64,000 bases of DNA, from assembly GCA_019722365.1 (NCBI GenBank), contig JADFUC010000604.1, forward strand, positions 1 to 64,000, written 5' to 3'. This document shows, piece by piece, positions 59,330 to 64,000 of this stretch (position 1 is its first letter; each line of letters begins with the position of its first letter). A model generated the notes under the pieces. It worked only from the letters and a program-made list of their open reading frames with translations. It did no database searches and had not been told where the DNA came from. Both the position numbers and the translations under genes were made by a program. This DNA is from Lithospermum erythrorhizon. Its lineage: Eukaryota; Streptophyta; Magnoliopsida; Boraginales; Boraginaceae.

Positions 59330-61310
59330 TTTTCGTTTTTACGTGCCCAATTTTAAACATCAATTAATTTTTATTATTTAATTTAAAAATGTAAAATTGA
59401 TATCAATAAATTTATTTTTAAATATATTTTCATAAAATTAAATTTTTACAAATTTTTATCATGTACTCCCTCCATCCCACAAAGATTGTCCAATTTTGAC
59501 TTTTTTCAATTTTCATAGTTGAACTTTGACCTTAATATATTTTGATGTTTTAATTAACACACACTCAATTTTGATTTAATTGAATTGTACCAAATAGAGA
59601 AAATAAGTAAATAACTAATCGGAGTAATTTATAGTTACATGGAAATATATCTATAGCTATTAAATGTAGCCGATAGTGAATATAATTTGACCAAGGTAAT
59701 AGTTATAGATGAAATCAATTCAAAATAAATCTATATATAACTAATTACTGAAATTAAATAAGTTGAGAAGGTACTTGTTTTGTCAATTAGTAGTTGAATG
59801 GAAATAGTTTTATAACTAGTAACTTAGTACCTTCGATTCAAGTTATATTACGTTTTCGCTTACGTGTCCAATTTTGAAACACATTAATTCATTCTGTTTT
59901 TAGTTTAAAATGTAAGAATTGATATCAATAAATTTATCTTTAAATATATTTTTATAAAATTAAATTTTATACTTTTTATCATATAATTAATTAGTTAATA
60001 CTACAAAGCTAGACACGAAAATGTAAAAAAAATATTTGAATTGGAAGGAGTACTAAAGCTGGAAATTCCGAAATTATACATACCAAACTTAGAAGAATCG
60101 TCCATCTCCTGCACCATAAACATTAAAAATTAGAAATCGATGGTTATAGTATTTTCACATATAAAAAAATAATATTTGGGTGTATATAAATCAAATCAGG
60201 TTTAGAGGAATGGCAACTAAAATAGTATTTTTTATGCCTAATACCTTTAAAATACCAAATTAGACACAAAAAATAAATCAAAATTTTTAGGAACTAATTT
60301 ACACCTCAATACCAATTACAAAATCATTTCCATATCACTATCACTTATAGCTTAATAAATCACAGATGACCTCACTAATGTGAAATGAATTTCAGGAATT
60401 AACTCCTCATTAGAAAAGAAGAAATTAAGAAACTTTTCCTTGGTTCCATTTTTTGGAAATTACTAAATAAAATAAATTTTAAGTGGTCAAGAAATGAGAT
60501 CATTAGTAAAACTAAATCATAAATTAAAAAGTTAGAGCCAAGATAATACATAGTTGTGAGAAGTACCTAAATTCACTATATCAAAACCGGAAAAAGAAGA
60601 ATAAACAAATGATTTAAGGATGAAAAATTTGAGAACAAAACTCCAAAGCTTAAAAATGCAACCAATTTAATCATATCAACTACATCGAACAAAAGCAAAC
60701 TACATAAATAGGGCAAACTATTATATACCACGCCCGCTCTCTAAAATTATTTAAAAATTCTATTACATATAGTTTGGAATGTACAAAATAGAAGTAAATG
60801 ACAACAGTCTCTGATCTTATTATATAATCCGCTTGACCTTTCAGATTCAATGATAAATCAAATAAAAATATACCCAAAGCAAATCATGAATGAAAGAATC
60901 AATAGGTCTTAGATCTATATATAAGAATATATATATATACTAATTCATCAATAGAGGTAGAGCTGACATACAGAACAATTGAGAAAGTCGTGTTGAGAAT
61001 GAAGTCTTCTGTACAGATTGATACAAACACATGATGCTATGTGGTTTATGGAGTGCCAACTACTTTAAATCACCAAAAGAAAATAATTAAATCAAAAGTC
61101 AAGAGGCTAAAAAGCAAAGACAATACATCACCAAAGAAAATTAAAAAAAAACCTTGTGTACAAAAAAAGTGAAAGTTCTTTTTCAATATTTAAAAAATGT
61201 AGTAAATCATAACAATCCCTATAATGAGCAAAAACCAAAACATCCTTGAGTTTTTGTTCTCAAATTTTCACCCTTAAATCATTTATTTAAAAGCCAAAAA
61301 AAAAATCTCA
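59330..61310 (-). repeat. Partial third copy of the inverted-repeat unit
   Basis: It runs in the same direction as the right arm. 59750-60310 is the reverse complement of 53000-53510. 60540-60960 matches 53700-55030 with deletions (TATATACCACGCCC, TTATTATATAATCCGCTT, AATAGGTCTTAGATCTATATATA). 61225-61310 matches 54025-54090 (AACCAAAACATCCTTGAGTTTTT), so the order is partly scrambled. The MITE-like end TACTCCCTCCATCCCACAAAG lies at 59464. Confidence 0.75.
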
Positions 61311-61847
61311 TCACCAAAAGATGGAGGATTGGAGTGGTTAGGGTTTGTTCAGAGTAATAAATGGGTGCAGATTGGGGAGCAGGGTTTGTTCAGAGGAAAA
61401 TGGGTGGTTGGGGAGGTCCTATAAATGGGTGCAGGTTGTGAGCTGTTTCGCCGAAAGTCCTCCAAAAGTTTGGTAAAAAATAAATTCAAAAATTTTGATT
61501 ATTTGTTTAATAGTTGTTTATTATTTTTAATATTCGATTATGATTTACTTTTATAGTAAATTTTGATATGGTAATATGTTTAATTTGTTAATGTTTTATG
61601 GTTATTTGTAAATTTTGATTATGTTTAAAATTTTGATTATTTGAAACTGAATCCCAAAATCCGGTCCCAAAACTCGTCTCGAACCGGATTTGATAACCCA
61701 CCGTGATTTTGCATTTTTCTCAAAATCCGAACTGCTTCGATTTTATGCCCCTCAAAATTTGCAATCCGGTCCGGTCGCATTCTGTGGCCAACTCTATTTC
61801 AAATAATATTTTTGAGTTTATTTACCCCTAGCGAAGGCATTTACACG
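61311..61847. other. No supported gene; short G-rich repeat
   Basis: GGGTTTGTTCAGAG and AAATGGGTGCAG-TTG each occur twice at 61335-61440. The rest is AT-rich with a patch of AATCCGGTCC type words. No ORF of note. Confidence 0.35.
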
Positions 61848-61980
61848 CTGTGGAAATTATATCCAACATGGAACACACGCTGAATCTCTATCCAACGTAT
61901 TGATTACACCGTGAAATTCTCTATCCAACGATGAACACACATGGAAATGCTATGCTAACTCTATCTTTGTGTTCTATACG
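61848..61980. repeat. Degenerate 33-bp tandem repeat
   Basis: About four units of CACACGCTG-GAA-TTCTATCCAACG-TGAA (for example TCTCTATCCAACG at 61886 and again at 61918). Units differ at several positions. Inverted echoes (ACGCCGATA) follow at about 61980-62040. Confidence 0.65.
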
Positions 61981-62360
61981 CCGATAGATTTCCAACGCAG
62001 CTTTATGGCTGATGTAGCCGCCAAGTGTTTCATACGCCGATAATTTCCATCATGTCTTCCCATGCCAATATAATTCCCCACCGGTAACTTACTCGCTAGT
62101 GGTAAAATCGCTAAAATTTGTATCGGGAAATATAGCCACCCGTGAAAGATAGGTTATTCAAGCACTGACCTAAACTTTTAAATTAAATCGCTGACGTTGC
62201 CTCGCATTTTATTTTGACGACCGAATTCGAACCAAAATTTTTTCAACTCGACTGACTAACTCAATAACAACCCTTTTAAAAAAGAGCCAAAACCGCCAAG
62301 AATAGTTATATCATACGCCTCACTTTAAAATGTTGTAGAGTTTCTACTATCAGCCCAAAA

Positions 62361-62610
62361 ATAATACTTCCTTTTCTATTTCTGTAATTGTCACATTTGA
62401 CCTTTTTGATTTTTTTCATAATCGAACTTTTGATCATGGATATTTTGCTTATGATTTTATGAAAAATATATCAATAAAAGAATATAAAATATATTTTTTA
62501 ATGATATATTTTTCATAAAATATTATACAACACAAATAAAAATATCTACGACAAAGTCACATGAAAAAGCTCAAAAATTCAAAACGCGACAATCTTTAAA
62601 TCTATGCATA
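62361..62610. mobile_element. Foldback MITE-like element
   Basis: A perfect 20-bp inverted pair (62454-62473, ATTTTATGAAAAATATATCA, and 62502-62521) lies in the centre. Looser inverted homology extends outward (AATTGTCACATTTGACCTTT against the reverse of AAAACGCGACAATCTTTAAA) to a CTTCC-type end near 62365. No clean target duplication was found, so the borders are approximate. Confidence 0.5.
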
Positions 62611-63512
62611 ACAAGGCTGAGCCTACTAGGAAATTAATATGGAAATATCTAAATAGTCAAGGAAGGCTGATATGCCGTTTAATTTCATTGTTAATTCACG
62701 TCTGTCTTCAAGGAAGAGTTACGAGTCTATTTTTCATTTCGTTGGTAATTCACATGCATGAGTCATGAGTTCTTTATTTTCGTCTTTTTCCTCCAGAGAA
62801 TAAGGCAGACTCCTTTTTCCTTATTTGGCTACGTCCAAAGTGAATAATGACTCCTTCAAACTGCCAACTCTCCTTATAAGGTAATTTCACGGACTTGTTC
62901 TCAGAATATGATTAATGACTAGTCCCCTCCCCATTTCAAGGAAATGTTATACATTTTCCCTCTAATTCTATAAATTAATATCCTGATCGATAAAATTTAG
63001 TAATTTATACAGTTATAAATTTATCGAATATTAATTTAAAGACTTTATTTTATTAATGTCAGGATCGAAAAAAATTATTATTTCAAAGAGTTTATTAAAT
63101 TCGACATTTTGAATTACTGTAATACAAACCAAAAGTGCCGTAAAAATCGATCGCAAATTTAGAGTCGTATGAAATGATAGTGTCGGTTTTACTAGCCCAA
63201 ATCAAATTGGATCTTATATGGAGTCGGTTTGATGACGAAGCATAGTCGGGGTGAAACAAATTTTTAAAAAAGAAAATCAAATATAAAATTAAATAGGACT
63301 CGACCTGCACTGCCTCCAACATTTTATTATAGTTGACTTTGGGCTTGTGCTAGCTGGGCTTCAGTCATTTAATATATTAATCGATAAAACTCGACTCCAT
63401 TATTAAATACGTTTATTCAATTCAAACACTTCCAAACACAACAAATCGTTTCATCTCTTACCCTCCTAATACAATAAACCGACAACAACCCCAACCCTAC
63501 CCCAACTCGTAA
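62611..63512. other. Upstream sequence of a possible gene at the right edge
   Basis: No ORF with a domain is present. It becomes C- and A-rich after 63420, as plant 5' leaders often do. Confidence 0.35.
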
Positions 63513-63641
63513 ATGGCTCCTCCCCTCCTCTCGCCGACATCATCAACCCCCACCACCCCTCTCTCACAGCCAACCAAACCACCACCTCTCATCAAATTCA
63601 AAATCAAACAAATATCCCACCCCTCCTTTGCAATTGATTAA
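63513..63641 (+). CDS. Short Pro/Ser/Thr-rich ORF, possibly in a 5' leader
   Basis: ATG at 63513 opens a 42-residue frame (MAPPLLSPTSSTPTTPLSQP and on) rich in Pro, Ser and Thr, ending TGCAATTGATTAA. Right after it, TTAAG|GTTAGA and CCCAG|GTTACA both look like splice donors, followed by T-rich intron-like text. The simplest reading is the first exon of a plus-strand gene that continues beyond the window, with this ORF as an upstream ORF or a truncated start. No domain is visible and the ORF may be chance. Confidence 0.25.
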   Translation: MAPPLLSPTSSTPTTPLSQPTKPPPLIKFKIKQISHPSFAID

Positions 63642-63923
63642 GGTTAGATTCCCATCCTCCCAGGTTACATTCTGTTTTTTTCTAAGGGTTTTAATTTCAT
63701 TTTTGATGAGCTTCTTTATATTTGTTTTTCATTTTCTAGGATTTTCATTCCCTTTTTAATTTGTATTATCCAAACGCAGATTGGCCATATTTTCCTTATT
63801 ATTAGTTATAATTAATTATCTATTACTCATTTATTTAATGATGCACACAATTGTGATTAAATGGAAATATCAAATTATTAACAAAATTAGTTCCAATAGG
63901 CATCTCGTTGATGCCTATAGTAT

Positions 63924-64000
63924 TATATTACGGACTATTATATCAATTGATGAAGTTGGACGACTGTCATCTGCCCAACTGTTGCCAACTTGCCATGAAA
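63924..64000. repeat. Direct repeat, copy 2, cut by the window end
   Basis: Matches 58385-58470 (TCTGCCCAACTGTTGCCAAC at 63970). Lies inside the intron-like text of the possible gene at the right edge. Confidence 0.85.

Noticed and set aside
1..64000. CRISPR arrays, rRNA and tRNA genes
   Set aside because: No evenly spaced identical short repeats with unique spacers, no rRNA core text and no cloverleaf with A and B boxes was seen. The tandem repeats present are degenerate plant minisatellites.

Overview
This is a piece of plant nuclear DNA. The organism is very probably a dicot, and a Lamiales/Lamiaceae-type genome would fit, although the species cannot be read from the sequence. The evidence is intron-bearing gene fragments with GT..AG borders, AT-rich intergenic DNA, plant Copia retrotransposons with tRNA-Met-like primer sites, hAT and MULE miniature elements, a FAR1/MULE-type transposase relic, a plant four-finger ZAT zinc-finger gene and plant HMG-CoA reductase. 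Only one clean intact protein-coding gene is visible (an ISD11/LYRM4 homologue at 20.35 kb). A second gene, the ZAT-type factor at 46.3-47.7 kb, looks complete but is split by small indels. Everything else recognisable is transposon or pseudogene.

Layout. 0.2-1.4 kb: degenerate ORF of the putative plant transposon protein type. 2.1-2.5 kb and 12.1-13.8 kb: exon-like host sequence, including an ELHRLY-motif (DUF863-like) gene, split by a 9.5-kb nest of retrotransposons. The outer Copia element (2558-12080, minus strand) has a perfect 5-bp target duplication, TTTGG. A second, plus-strand Copia element (5578-10536) is inserted into its pol. 15.4-18.6 kb: decayed gag-like gene with a gypsy-type transposon domain. 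20.3-20.6 kb: ISD11. 21.0 kb: hAT MITE with a perfect 8-bp duplication. 23.2-24.1 kb and 37.3-37.7 kb: the C-terminal and N-terminal parts of HMG-CoA reductase, on the same strand and in the right order, separated by 13 kb of repeats that include a third Copia element (29027-36253). 39-40.7 kb: FAR1-like transposase relic. 46.3-48.2 kb: ZAT gene with a 276-bp tandem duplication over its 5' end. 49.9 kb: MULE-type MITE with a perfect 9-bp duplication. 50.36-56.52 kb: large inverted repeat with arms of about 2.6-2.8 kb. A third, partial copy of the same unit lies at 59.3-61.3 kb. Around and between these are minisatellites and two exon-like segments of an unrecognised gene at 57.5-57.8 kb.

Two themes deserve attention. 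First, a mevalonate-pathway gene seems to have been broken apart by transposon insertion. Second, many coding relics (ZAT, HMGR, Copia pol) are broken by single-base homopolymer changes and short tandem duplications. That pattern may be real decay or may be unpolished long-read consensus, and reads would have to be checked before any of the breaks is believed. No CRISPR array, rRNA or tRNA gene was seen.
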